From assembly GCA_016705125.1 (NCBI GenBank), contig JADIYW010000008.1, forward strand, positions 101,147 to 165,146: DNA of 64,000 nt, read 5' to 3'. Source of the stretch: Bacteroidota bacterium. Lineage in GTDB: Bacteria > Bacteroidota > Bacteroidia > Chitinophagales > JADIYW01. Positions 7,975 through 16,331 of the stretch are shown here, one piece after another. The notes beneath the pieces are model-generated. The model made no database searches. It was not told where the DNA came from and saw only the letters and a program-made list of their open reading frames with translations. Made by a program: the position numbers and the translations under genes. Numbering within the stretch: position 1 is the first letter of the stretch; the number at the start of each line of letters is the position of its first letter.

Positions 7975-8838
7975 ATGATGGAAAATAGAATTTGTGTTAT
8001 AACAGGTGCTACAAGCGGTATTGGTCGGCAGACTGCTCTTCAATTGGCAAAAAAGAAGTATTCAATCCAGATAATTGGAAGGAATAAAGAAAAATGTGAA
8101 GCGATTTTGAAAGAAGTGGAAACTATTTTTCCAAATGGTGGCCACCAATTTTTTGTAGGCGATTTTGAAAATTTGGGCGATGTAAAAATGGTTACAAACC
8201 TACTTTTAAAAAATTTGCCTCGGATTGATGTTTTGATTAATAATGCAGGTTGCGTTTATCAAGATAAAAAGATTTCAGAAATTGGGGTAGAGCAAACCTT
8301 ACATACCAATCACTTAGCGCCTTTTTTGTTTACTTCGCGTCTTATGCCTTTGGTTAAAAAAGGAATAGAACCCCGAATTGTAAATGTAGCTTCTGATTCG
8401 CACTATAGAGGGAAATTTAATTTTGAAGACCTAAATTACGATAAAAGTCGCTATTTTGTGATGACAGCTTACGAACGATCTAAGTTGGCTAATGTGCTGT
8501 TTACCAATTATTTGGCTGAAAAAATAAAAGATATGGGAATCTTAGCTAATTCCCTGCATCCTGGAGTGGTAAAAACACAAATAGGACAAAAGAACACAGG
8601 TTCATTTTTTGGATGGGCTTGGAGAGCCATGACAGCGGTGATGGGAATTAGTGAAGAAGAAGGCGCAAAGACATCTGTTTTTCTGGCTTCATCGGAGGAT
8701 GCTAAAACGGTAACAGGCAAATATTTCGATAAAAGCAAAGAAAAGCGAATGTCGAAACTGGCCGCAGACACTGCGCTAAGCAATAAATTGTGGAATTGGT
8801 CGGAAGAAGTATTAGGTGAACAGTTCGATTTTTCCTAA
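7975..8838 (+). CDS. Short-chain dehydrogenase/reductase, retinol-dehydrogenase-like
   Basis: A 287-residue Rossmann SDR. TGATSGIG (10-17) binds the cofactor, INNAG is the structural motif near residue 90, a serine-containing strand IVNVASDSHYRG precedes the active site, and Tyr166-x3-Lys170 (YERSK) is the catalytic pair. LHPGVVKT follows as in WW-oxidoreductase/retinol dehydrogenase-like SDRs. Substrate cannot be told from sequence. The start follows the yggS stop directly (ATGATG, either codon possible), so it is translated from the same message. Its end overlaps that of the convergent HMG-CoA lyase gene by four bases. Confidence 0.88.
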   Translation: MMENRICVITGATSGIGRQTALQLAKKKYSIQIIGRNKEKCEAILKEVETIFPNGGHQFFVGDFENLGDVKMVTNLLLKNLPRIDVLINNAGCVYQDKKISEIGVEQTLHTNHLAPFLFTSRLMPLVKKGIEPRIVNVASDSHYRGKFNFEDLNYDKSRYFVMTAYERSKLANVLFTNYLAEKIKDMGILANSLHPGVVKTQIGQKNTGSFFGWAWRAMTAVMGISEEEGAKTSVFLASSEDAKTVTGKYFDKSKEKRMSKLAADTALSNKLWNWSEEVLGEQFDFS

Positions 8839-9698
8839 TGAGGAAAAATACGAGCTGCAATAGCCATCGACTCAAAAAAAGCATCTTTATCCAAGCCATG
8901 ATCTATTCCTTTTTCTTCAAAAAAGTGTAATAGATTTTCCGTAGCCAAATTACCTGTCAGGTTGTCCGAAGCCATCGGGCAGCCGCCATATCCTTTTATT
9001 GCGCCATCAAATCGGGTGCAACCTGCTTCCCAAGCGGCCTCAATTTTTTCTTTCCAGGTTTCGGGTCGGCTGTGAAAATGGCAGCCAAACTTCACTTTTG
9101 GGTAGTCTGTGGTTAATAAACCCAACAAATCCTCAATTATTTTGGGTTTAGCCGCTCCGATAGTATCTGAAATCGACATTCGTCTAACGCCCATTTCTTG
9201 AAGTACATCCACCCAATGTTCTACAATGGCAATATCGTACAAATCGCCATACGGATTGCCAAATGCCATGGATAAATAAAGCACAAAATCCTTACCATGA
9301 CATTCTGCTATATTCATTATCTCCTCTACCCTATTTACAGCATCTTCAATACCAGAGTTTGTATTCCTTTTCTGGAAAGTCTCCGAAACCGAAAACGGAA
9401 AACCAAGGTAGCTTATTTCATCAAATTCGCATGCCTCACTCGCACCCCTTCCATTGGCCACAATCACCGATAGTTTAGTTGCAGTATCAGTCAAGTCCAA
9501 TCTAGGAATCACCAAGTGCGTGTCTTCCATTTGAGGAATGCTTTTGGCTGATACAAAACTGCCACAATCAAGGGTATGAAAACCTACTTTTAGCAACGAA
9601 TTAAGGTATTCCACCTTATAAGCTGTAGGAATAAACTCAGAAATGCCTTGCATGGCATCTCTCGGACATTCGATTATTTTAACTTGTGTTGAGATAAT
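8835..9698 (-). CDS. Hydroxymethylglutaryl-CoA lyase, probably with a non-AUG start
   Basis: The TIM-barrel enzyme splits HMG-CoA into acetoacetate and acetyl-CoA, the last step of leucine breakdown. Seen: DCGSFVSAKSIPQM, SISDTIGAAKP, FGCHFHSRPE (metal-binding His-x-His), FDGAIKGYGGCPMA (catalytic Cys loop) and GNLATENLL. The first ATG (9653) would omit the conserved KIIECPRDAM segment, whose Arg-Asp is catalytic and metal-binding; that segment is present in frame upstream. The frame is closed by a stop at 9713-9711, and between them only ATT (9698) or ATC (9695) can serve as start. The promoter at 9721-9714 fits transcription from about 9708. Confidence 0.85.
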   Translation of the reverse strand: MISTQVKIIECPRDAMQGISEFIPTAYKVEYLNSLLKVGFHTLDCGSFVSAKSIPQMEDTHLVIPRLDLTDTATKLSVIVANGRGASEACEFDEISYLGFPFSVSETFQKRNTNSGIEDAVNRVEEIMNIAECHGKDFVLYLSMAFGNPYGDLYDIAIVEHWVDVLQEMGVRRMSISDTIGAAKPKIIEDLLGLLTTDYPKVKFGCHFHSRPETWKEKIEAAWEAGCTRFDGAIKGYGGCPMASDNLTGNLATENLLHFFEEKGIDHGLDKDAFFESMAIAARIFPH

Positions 9699-9713
9699 AT
9701 ATAATTTAGATTA

Positions 9714-9721
9714 CAAACTTA
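9714..9721 (-). promoter_or_regulatory. -7 promoter element for HMG-CoA lyase
   Basis: On the minus strand this reads TAAGTTTG, matching TAnnTTTG. It places the 5' end near 9708, about ten bases before the proposed ATT start. Confidence 0.5.
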
Positions 9722-9825
9722 ATAAAAATGCAAAAAAAATGCAAATTCTTGTTTTATTTTATTTTGGGGAAGGTCGGCAGTTCGAGGAGTCCGCTGTTGA
9801 TGGAGTCCACAGTTTGGTTATTAAG

Positions 9826-10105
9826 TTATTGGTTATTTGGTGATTGGTGATTGGTCCATTAGTTTGGTTATTGAGTTATTGGTTATTGAGTTATTGGTTA
9901 TTGGTAATTAGTGATTAGTGATTGGTTAATTAGGTTATTGATTAATTTTCATTTCCAAATCTTCACTCACATCTTCAAATCCCCATTTCAAAATCCCCAT
10001 CTTCACATTTCCAAATCCTCACATCTTCAAATCTTCAAATTATTTCATTACTACATTAATTCATTTTCCCAACCATTAACCATTAAAAATTAAACATTCA
10101 CCATT
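9826..10105. repeat. Composite modular intergenic repeat, copy 1
   Basis: Three blocks follow each other: ggttattgagttattggt-type words (9826-9945), cttcaaatcctcacatc-type words (9950-10045) and cattaaccattaa-type words (10068-10105). The reverse complement of 31130-31345 carries the same blocks in the same order, with shared words such as GGTTATTTGGTGATTGG, CCTCACATCTTCAAATC and AAATTATTTCATTACT. Nothing in it looks coding. Confidence 0.6.
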
Positions 10106-10841
10106 AATAAATCAATGCCCAATCATACGACTGATAAACCAATTTTGGACGACTTTTTGGCGGAATCAACTTATATTGTTTAAGCAAGTTTCTAATTCCA
10201 TTCTTACCACCAAAATCACCTCTAAACCAATTGAAAATCATGGGAATACTTACCTCATTTTTTTGTTCATTATAAACGATATTGGTATTTAAAAAATTAA
10301 CCGTCGCCATTTCCAAATCCTCACTTATCGAATTTGCCGAATAAAAAGCAATTGGGGGACAACTTTTGGCACCGCAGTTGAGCGCAAAATGAATCCTATA
10401 ATCCTTAGAATTTACGCGCCAATTTCTTTCAATCTTGCCCGGAAACCACCTTTGAATATAACCGAGGCCATACTTGAACTGCGATTTTCTCAAAAAACCA
10501 TTTTCCAAATCATCCAAACTAAAAGCGTGATTAGCTATAACGATAAATTTATCCTTAAAAAATTTGCTCCTACTTTTATACAAATCTGGATTTTGCTGCA
10601 AAGCTGTTTGCGTAAACGCATTATACAAGTTGATGAAAAAAGTAAATTTCACGGAATCGCTGTTCAATTGTTTGTTTAAATCCACAATATTTGCGGCCTT
10701 CAAACATTGAATAAAAGAATCATTTGGCGAGCCAATTTTTGTTGTCAATAAAAATTCTTCCGACAATTTTATATAATCCACCGTACTATTTTGGGCAAAA
10801 GCGGTATTTGCAATAATGAAAAAAAACAAAAACCATTTCAT
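10104..10841 (-). CDS. DUF547 domain protein, exported
   Basis: A 245-residue protein with signal peptide 1-16 (FFFIIANTAFAQ). The body matches DUF547: FTFFINLYNAFTQTAL, FSLDDLENGFLR, RIHFALNCGAKSCPPIAFYSA and FNWFRGDFGG. The conserved CGAKSCP segment with two cysteines suggests a catalytic or redox site, but the function of DUF547 is not established. It starts three bases after the WbqC stop, so the two form an operon. Confidence 0.85.
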   Translation of the reverse strand: MKWFLFFFIIANTAFAQNSTVDYIKLSEEFLLTTKIGSPNDSFIQCLKAANIVDLNKQLNSDSVKFTFFINLYNAFTQTALQQNPDLYKSRSKFFKDKFIVIANHAFSLDDLENGFLRKSQFKYGLGYIQRWFPGKIERNWRVNSKDYRIHFALNCGAKSCPPIAFYSANSISEDLEMATVNFLNTNIVYNEQKNEVSIPMIFNWFRGDFGGKNGIRNLLKQYKLIPPKSRPKLVYQSYDWALIY

Positions 10842-10844
10842 AGT

Positions 10845-11486
10845 TTATACGCTAGTAATCAATAAATTATCGAGATAATCACCAGCTTTGGGTCCAAGAT
10901 TAAACAATAAATCAAAGATACTTAAATTTGGCACAAACTCGAATCGATCGTTAAAAACTTGAATATACGACGGAAAATCCACTAACTCATTTCCCAAGGA
11001 TATAGGATTTTTGGGATGAATACAATTGCGCAAATCCAAACCTTCAAAAGTTTCCGATGCCTCGTACGATTTGGTAAATTGAACGGGAATGGTCTTTTTC
11101 AAAAACAAATTCAGTTGGTCGAACAACTGCTGATTGAAATCGCTCAAACTCGAAAACTGTTTAGCATAAAAAGCCTTCAACTGCGGTTCGTAATATTCGA
11201 AAAATGGAGAACTTCTATAGGCCGCACCCAGACTTTCCCAATGTATTTTTTGCCACGGATCAGCATACGAAATTTTGACCATTTCGAATGGTTTGTTCTG
11301 ATCCTTTCCACTTTGCAGCGGAATCGAAAGCCGCAAAGCCCCATTTGCCCCCAAAATAACACACCTATTTCTATAGCTCCCTTTTCTAAAATGCTCGTGC
11401 TGCTCCAGCCACACAGCTTCTGCTTTCCTCAAAACAGCAAAATACAAAATACTGCCAGCATACTGCGATTCAATTAAAATTTTCAT
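10845..11486 (-). CDS. WbqC family protein
   Basis: A 213-residue protein with the WbqC pattern: ESQYAGSILYFAVLRKA at the start, KGSYRNRCVILGANGALRLS, then WQKIHWESLGAAYRSSPFF and YEPQLKAFY, and FDLLFNLGPKAGDYL at the end. WbqC-like proteins occur in O-antigen and other sugar loci; the reaction is not firmly known. First gene of an operon with the DUF547 gene. Its -7 element at 11501-11494 lies so close that the message may have almost no leader. Confidence 0.85.
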   Translation of the reverse strand: MKILIESQYAGSILYFAVLRKAEAVWLEQHEHFRKGSYRNRCVILGANGALRLSIPLQSGKDQNKPFEMVKISYADPWQKIHWESLGAAYRSSPFFEYYEPQLKAFYAKQFSSLSDFNQQLFDQLNLFLKKTIPVQFTKSYEASETFEGLDLRNCIHPKNPISLGNELVDFPSYIQVFNDRFEFVPNLSIFDLLFNLGPKAGDYLDNLLITSV

Positions 11487-11493
11487 ATCGCTG

Positions 11494-11501
11494 CAAAATT
11501 A
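11494..11501 (-). promoter_or_regulatory. -7 promoter element for the WbqC gene
   Basis: TAATTTTG on the minus strand matches TAnnTTTG and ends eight bases before the ATG at 11486, which would give a leader of about 0-3 bases. Confidence 0.4.
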
Positions 11502-11696
11502 CATTTTAAAAGCAAAAAGCCAAAATGATAAAATAGTTCTATTAGAGCACCCATACTTCTGCGAAAGTTGCATGTATGTTTGTTTACCATAAAAATATTC
11601 CTGCCAAAGTAATTCAGGTATTGTAAATAATTGATTTAAAAACAAAAAATCAGTTAGTAAAAAATTAGAAAAACACTGATACATTTAGAAAATAAT

Positions 11697-11704
11697 TAAC
11701 TTTG
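11697..11704 (+). promoter_or_regulatory. -7 promoter element for the SPFH/NAD-kinase-like operon
   Basis: TAACTTTG matches TAnnTTTG and ends 21 bases before the ATG at 11726. Confidence 0.55.
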
Positions 11705-11725
11705 ACAACTAATTAAATAAAAAAT

Positions 11726-12745
11726 ATGTTTGGAATAAATTTTATAAAGTTTGACTCAATGACTTATGTTATTAAGTTTAAAAATGGAAAAGTTTCAAAA
11801 GAAGGGCGTGGACTTTCTTTTTTCTATTATGCCCCAATCACTTCAATTTCTGCTGTTCCAATCGGAAGTAATAATTTACCATTTATTTTTAGCGAAACGA
11901 CGATAGACTATCAAACAGTAAGTATTCAAGGACAAATCACTTATAAAATTGGAAATCCAAAACAACTTGCAGATGTTTTAGATTTTACCGTAAATGAAAA
12001 CGGAGTGTATAAAAAAGATGATACGGAGAAATTGAATCAAACTATTGTGAACGAAGCACAAACTGCAACTTCTTCATTTGTTCACCAACTTGGGCTTAAA
12101 GAAGCAATTCGCTCTGCTAAATCTGTAGAAACAAATATTACTGATGGTCTTTCGAATTCAAATGCAATAAAAATGCTTGGAATTGAAATATTGAGCATAA
12201 ATATTTTAGCAATTAAAGCAAATCCAGAAATGGAAAGAGCCTTGGAAACACAAACAAGAGAAAGCTTACAACAAGAAGCAGACGAAGCGATTTATGCACG
12301 CAGAAATTTTGCAGTAGAGCAAGAAAGAAAAATAAAAGAAAGTGAATTAAACACAGAAATTGCTATTGAAGAAAAAAATAAACAAATAGCAGAAAAACAA
12401 GCAGAAACAGAAGTACAAAAAGCAGAAAACGAATTAAAACTCCGTGAAATGAAAATTCAAGCAGATATTGCAATTGAGAATAAAAGAAAAATTTTATTAG
12501 AACAAAAAAACGCTAACGAAAAGAAAGAAGCAGATGCACAAGGGTATATTTTGGAAACAACGCTGAAACCTTATAAAGCAATGGATTGGAAAATTCTAAC
12601 TGCATTAAACAACAATACCGATCCCAAATTTAATATTTCATTGGCATTTCGTGAACTAGCAGAAAATGCTGGAAAAATTGGGACTTTAAATATCAGTCCT
12701 GAGTTGCTTGAAAATTTAATGAACGATAAGAAAGACCAAAAATGA
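11726..12745 (+). CDS. SPFH/band-7 domain protein
   Basis: A 339-residue protein. Residues about 10-190 form an SPFH (band-7) domain (FSETTIDYQTVSIQGQITYKI; EILSINILAIKANPEMERALE), followed by a long charged coiled coil rich in Glu, Lys and Gln (about 195-275) and a short C-terminal domain. SPFH proteins assemble into rings or scaffolds at membranes. No membrane segment is visible, unlike stomatins, so membrane association would need a partner or the start of the SPFH domain. The stop overlaps the next start (ATGA), so the two proteins are translationally coupled and probably work together. Confidence 0.85.
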   Translation: MFGINFIKFDSMTYVIKFKNGKVSKEGRGLSFFYYAPITSISAVPIGSNNLPFIFSETTIDYQTVSIQGQITYKIGNPKQLADVLDFTVNENGVYKKDDTEKLNQTIVNEAQTATSSFVHQLGLKEAIRSAKSVETNITDGLSNSNAIKMLGIEILSINILAIKANPEMERALETQTRESLQQEADEAIYARRNFAVEQERKIKESELNTEIAIEEKNKQIAEKQAETEVQKAENELKLREMKIQADIAIENKRKILLEQKNANEKKEADAQGYILETTLKPYKAMDWKILTALNNNTDPKFNISLAFRELAENAGKIGTLNISPELLENLMNDKKDQK

Positions 12746-13665
12746 GTGTTGAATACGCAATCATTATAAAGAACAAAACAAGACTTGAAACACTAATAGA
12801 GCGATTTAATACAAAGGCTCAAGCCAAATTCTACATTGAACGTTTTGGTGGCGATTTCAATGAATACGAAAAAGAGCACGAAATTTTTCATAACTCCCTT
12901 TCAACAGTTCAACGAAATCTTTCAACTATTTTAAAAAACAAAATAGTAGAGAGAAGTTTTTTACCCTCTTTTATTTTTAATGATAAACAAGTTGTTGTCA
13001 CCGTTGGTCAAGATGGATTAGTAGCAAATACAGCTAAATATGTAAAGCAAATTCCTATTATCGCAGTAAATCCCGACCAAGAAAGATATGACGGAGTTTT
13101 ATTGCCATTTAATCAAAATAATTTTTTAATTGCAGTAGAAAAAGTAATCACTAATACCTTTAATTCAAAACTCACCTCATTTGCAGAGGCGAAACTAAAT
13201 GATGGACAAAGGCTGTTGGCTTTCAATGATTTATTTATTGGAGCGACTTCTCACGTATCAGCACGGTATCAATTGACTTATAATAATAGAACTGAGGAAC
13301 ATTCTTCTTCAGGAATAATTGTTTCAACAAAAGCTGGTTCTACGGGCTGGTTAAGTTCTATTTTTAACATGAGTTTTGGAATTAATAAATTCATAGAAAA
13401 GAACAACTTAAATAAAAAATATGCAAAACTAAATGATAACCAATTAATGTTTGCAGTAAGAGAACCATTTGCAAGTAAACGTACTCAAGTAGAAACGACA
13501 GCAGGAATTATTACAAGTAATTCAAAACTAATTGTTCAATCCTTTATGCCAAACAATGGACTAATTTTTTCAGATGGAATAGAATCCGACTTTTTAAAAT
13601 TTAATTCAGGTGCTATAGCCACGATTGGAATAGCAGGAGAAAAAGCTAATTTGGTTATAACATAA
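12742..13665 (+). CDS. NAD-kinase-like (PpnK-fold) protein
   Basis: A 307-residue protein. VVVTVGQDGLVANTAKYV (about 84-101) stands where NAD kinases have the GGDGT nucleotide loop, followed by IIAVNPDQERYDGVLLPF; GATSHVSARYQL and GIIVSTKAGSTGWLSSI (about 190-207) correspond to the sugar/nicotinamide-binding and phosphate-binding segments, and FSDGIESDFL closes the fold. The catalytic GGDG is altered to GQDG, so a different substrate or a binding role is possible. The N-terminal 75 residues are helical and not typical of NadK. It overlaps the SPFH gene by four bases. Confidence 0.75.
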   Translation: MSVEYAIIIKNKTRLETLIERFNTKAQAKFYIERFGGDFNEYEKEHEIFHNSLSTVQRNLSTILKNKIVERSFLPSFIFNDKQVVVTVGQDGLVANTAKYVKQIPIIAVNPDQERYDGVLLPFNQNNFLIAVEKVITNTFNSKLTSFAEAKLNDGQRLLAFNDLFIGATSHVSARYQLTYNNRTEEHSSSGIIVSTKAGSTGWLSSIFNMSFGINKFIEKNNLNKKYAKLNDNQLMFAVREPFASKRTQVETTAGIITSNSKLIVQSFMPNNGLIFSDGIESDFLKFNSGAIATIGIAGEKANLVIT

Positions 13666-13850
13666 AAAAAGTGGGAGAAAATAAAAAGTAAATCCATGAT
13701 TTTTATCAAAAAACGAATCATTGAAATCTAAAATAATTCCCTAAATTCGTATTTATTTAGAATAGTATTAATTACACAAATAATTGATTTAAAAATACAT
13801 TTAAATAGGGCTAAAAAGAGACTAACTTGAATAAAGACAAATAGAAAAAA

Positions 13851-13916
13851 ATGAAACATTTAAGTTACTTAACTCCTGCCGAAACTATTTTGCTTATTGA
13901 CCCTGAAAATGCAATG
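13851..13916 (+). pseudogene. Start of an unidentified ORF, lost in the low-complexity block
   Basis: An ATG opens 22 plausible codons, including HLSYLTPAETILLIDPENAM, before the sequence changes to G- and A-runs. It follows the NAD-kinase-like gene by 185 bases on the same strand and may be a third gene of that group or a separate one. Family not recognised. Whether it is truly truncated depends on whether the following block is real. Confidence 0.4.
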
Positions 13917-14300
13917 GGGGGGTGGGTGAAAATTTTCTTCCCCGGAAATTATTAAAAAAAAAAAAAAAATCTCCGGGGGGAAAAAAAAAGTAGATTTGGG
14001 AAAAAAAAAAATTTGGAAAAGGGGGGAAAAAAAAAAAAAAAAACACCACGAAAAATTTTTTTGTAAAAAAAAACCCCATAAAGAAAAAAAAAAAAAGAAA
14101 AAAAAAAAAAAAAAAAAGAAAAAAAAATTCCCAAATTCCAAAAAGAAAGGGGTGAGGACAAAAAAAGGGGGGAAACAAGAAAAAAAGATTTCCCGCGGAT
14201 TAAAGCCCCAAAAAAAAAAAAAAGAGCCACAAAAGAGGAAATCTTAAAGAAAAGAAAGGAAAAGGAAAGGAGAAAAGGGGGGGGACTTTACTAAAAAATA
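13911..14300. other. A/G homopolymer block, probable assembly or sequencing artefact
   Basis: About 390 bases consist almost wholly of long A-runs broken by short G- and C-runs, with none of the word use of the flanks. Frames through it give only Lys- or Phe-rich nonsense in both strands. It separates the start of one ORF from the beta-lactamase gene and has replaced the promoter region of the latter. Confidence 0.7.
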
Positions 14301-15189
14301 ATGAAAAAAGTATTTTACCTAATTCTATTCTCTATGTCTGCATCATTTTCGTTGCATGCACAAAACATAGACACATTAAGAAAAGAAATTATTGAAATTA
14401 TTGCTTCAAAAGACGCAACCATTGGTGTTTCAATTATCGGAATTGATTCAAAAGATACATTAAGCATCAATGGAAACGCCCATTTTCCAATGATAAGTGT
14501 GTTTAAGTTTCATATTGCACTCGCCATTTTAAACAAAGTAGATAATGGGGAGCTTTCATTAAATCAGAAACTTTTTATCAAAAAAAGTGAATTGCTAGAA
14601 AACACTTGGAGTCCTTTTAGAAAAAAATATCCAAATGGAGATATTTCAATAACCCTAAAAGAGGCCATACAATGGATGGGTTTCGCATAGTGATAATAAT
14701 TTGTGTGATATTTTATTGCGTCTTATCGGTGGCGTAAATCAGGTTGATGATTTTGTTAATAATCCAAGTTTTGTTATAAAAAATAATGAAGAAGAAATGC
14801 ATGAAAATTGGGATGCACAATTTCTAAATACCACAACACCCATTTTTGCGACACAATTACTTAAGCAATTTTACGAAACAAAACTATTGTCAAAAAAATC
14901 AACCAAATTCTTATACAATACCATGGTAGCAACCGTTGTAGGAAAAAACAGAATAAAAAGCAAACTTCCAGTGAAAACAAAAGTTGCCAACCGAACCGGC
15001 AGTTCATTTACTAATAATGCAGGTCTGACCGGTGCAATAAACGACATTGGAATTGTAGAACTTCCAAATGGTAGCTGCTTTTTTATAGCTATATTTGTAA
15101 ATAATACCACCGAAAAATTTGAAGATGGAGAAACCCTAATTGCCAATATATCGAAAGCAACATGGGATTATTTTACTAAAAAACCTTAA
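14301..15189 (+). pseudogene. Class A beta-lactamase, frameshifted at the SDN motif
   Basis: Signal peptide 1-20 (ending LHAQ). FPMISVFKFHIALAIL holds the Ser70-x-x-Lys73 active site. The frame breaks at the GGG run at 14678-14680: with one G fewer the text reads WMVSHSDNNLCDILLRLIGG, restoring the Ser130-Asp-Asn132 motif; as given, it stops at 14690. The second part (from about 14691) has EEMHENW (Glu166 region) and NRTGSSF in place of KTG, an arginine as in carbenicillinase types. The EEMHENW arrangement resembles the PER/CfxA side of class A. Whether the indel is real or an error cannot be told here; it lies near the artefact-like block. Confidence 0.85.
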
Positions 15190-15195
15190 ATAAAA

Positions 15196-15639
15196 ATGAT
15201 AGAAGAATCAATTAAGCGTTTGGAATATTTGTGTAGTACAATTCCTGATTTGCTATATAAAATAGATGACAAATTATTTTCTGAGAAACCAATTCCAGAA
15301 AAATGGAGCAAAAAGGAAATTTTAGGCCATTTAATTGATAGTGCAACCAATAATCACCAACGATTTGTTCGTGGACAGTTTGAAGAAATACCAACAATTA
15401 TTTACGATCAAAACAATTGGAATAAATATAATTTTTATCAGCAAATAGACAAAAATCAGGTTATTGAATTTTGGGAAATTTACAATAAGCAATTACTTGA
15501 ATTGATAAAAAGAATTCCTAGTGAAAATTTATGGAAAGAATGCAAAACGAACGAAGTCAATAATTACACTATTGAGTTTTTGATTATTGATTATGTCGAA
15601 CATTTGGAATACCACCTAAAACAAATCGTAAATTACTAA
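15196..15639 (+). CDS. DinB-family protein, copy 1
   Basis: A 147-residue four-helix DinB_2-type protein: WSKKEILGHLIDSATNNHQR and EFLIIDYVEHLEYHLKQI hold the His residues that would bind a metal. DinB-like proteins include metal-dependent S-transferases that use thiol cofactors; the substrate here is unknown. It is almost identical to 17242-17685 (six base differences in 444; I23M, F92V, V120I in the protein). It starts seven bases after the beta-lactamase stop. Confidence 0.85.
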   Translation: MIEESIKRLEYLCSTIPDLLYKIDDKLFSEKPIPEKWSKKEILGHLIDSATNNHQRFVRGQFEEIPTIIYDQNNWNKYNFYQQIDKNQVIEFWEIYNKQLLELIKRIPSENLWKECKTNEVNNYTIEFLIIDYVEHLEYHLKQIVNY

Positions 15640-15681
15640 AAAAAGGAACTCATCTCTCATTAATTAATAACTAATTTCCCC

Positions 15682-16006
15682 TTTCCAATTTACTATTATC
15701 ACCTTTTATTAATTTGAGTTTTCGGTTTTTTGGCAAATAATGGCTAATTTTACGGGCTGTAAGGAGATTTTATGATTAAAACTTGTTTCCTATTTCTGTA
15801 TTTAGTTCTAAAAGGGATTTCTTTTTACCCCTTTCAGTATTATATGCATTTGGATTTTTTGTATATCTCTTGCTTTTTCATATTTTGGGCTATCGCCGAA
15901 CTACTGTAAATACTAATCTATCGCTTTGTTTTCCAGAGAAATCAAGTGCCGAATTGGCTTATATAGAGAAAAATTTTTACAAGCATTTTAACAACTAATA
16001 ATTGAA
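15682..16006 (+). repeat. Direct repeat, copy 1: upstream region and 5' part of the acyltransferase gene
   Basis: From ctttccaat at 15682 this segment matches 19212-19542, including 90 bases of upstream sequence with the identical AAGGAG ribosome-binding site, at an offset of about 3530 bases. The match ends near 16006, after which the toxin-antitoxin locus begins. Confidence 0.85.
15772..15998 (+). pseudogene. Truncated, frameshifted copy of the lipid A-type acyltransferase gene
   Basis: This is the 5' part of the 19302 gene. Two bases are missing in the early A-run and one in the TTTTT before ACCCC, so the reading frame from ATG 15772 is lost; from about 15840 the text again reads LPLSVLYAFGFFVYLLLFH and IEKNFYKHF as in the full gene, then stops at 15998 where the match ends. 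The catalytic His box is not included, so it cannot be active. Confidence 0.85.
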
Positions 16007-16016
16007 ACAATAGATA

Positions 16017-16032
16017 TAATTTTGTATTTTTG
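16017..16032 (+). promoter_or_regulatory. Two adjoining -7 elements before the antitoxin gene
   Basis: TAATTTTG (16017-16024) and TATTTTTG (16025-16032) both match TAnnTTTG and end 25 and 17 bases before the ATG at 16050. They lie just beyond the end of the duplicated acyltransferase segment. Confidence 0.5.
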
Positions 16033-16049
16033 AATTAAAATGCAATTTG

Positions 16050-16331
16050 ATGAAAAATAAGAGAAGACATTTAAACAATAAAAGAAATAATATTTTATCT
16101 TCTGAAGATAGCATTTTATTGGCGTCGGCAAAAATTGCATCATCAAAAGCAGTTAGGAGTTCGACAGCTTTAGGTATTACTATTAAAGTAATAAAAGATC
16201 ATGAAATTGTTGCAATAAATCCAGATAAATCAATAAAAATATTACGAAAAATACCTAAACCATCAATTGACATAACTTCTTTAAAAAAAGGAATGATTTT
16301 AGAAAGAAAAATATGTTTACTTCAAGATTAA
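16050..16331 (+). CDS. Putative antitoxin of a zeta-toxin pair
   Basis: A 93-residue basic protein: Lys/Arg/Asn-rich start, then a helix LASAKIASSKAVRSSTALG and a strand-rich C-terminal half (ITIKVIKDHEIVAINPDKS). I do not recognise the family; the call comes from its place directly before, and overlapping by 19 bases, a zeta-toxin-like gene. ATG 16050 is preferred to the TTG three bases earlier. Confidence 0.55.
   Translation: MKNKRRHLNNKRNNILSSEDSILLASAKIASSKAVRSSTALGITIKVIKDHEIVAINPDKSIKILRKIPKPSIDITSLKKGMILERKICLLQD

Noticed and set aside
8508..8783. Open frames opposite known genes, for example within the SDR gene
   Set aside because: They are shadows of the coding strand with no signal or domain of their own.
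13869..14247. Long Phe- or Lys-rich reading frames on both strands
   Set aside because: They arise only because the A/G-run block has few stop codons; no protein-like composition.
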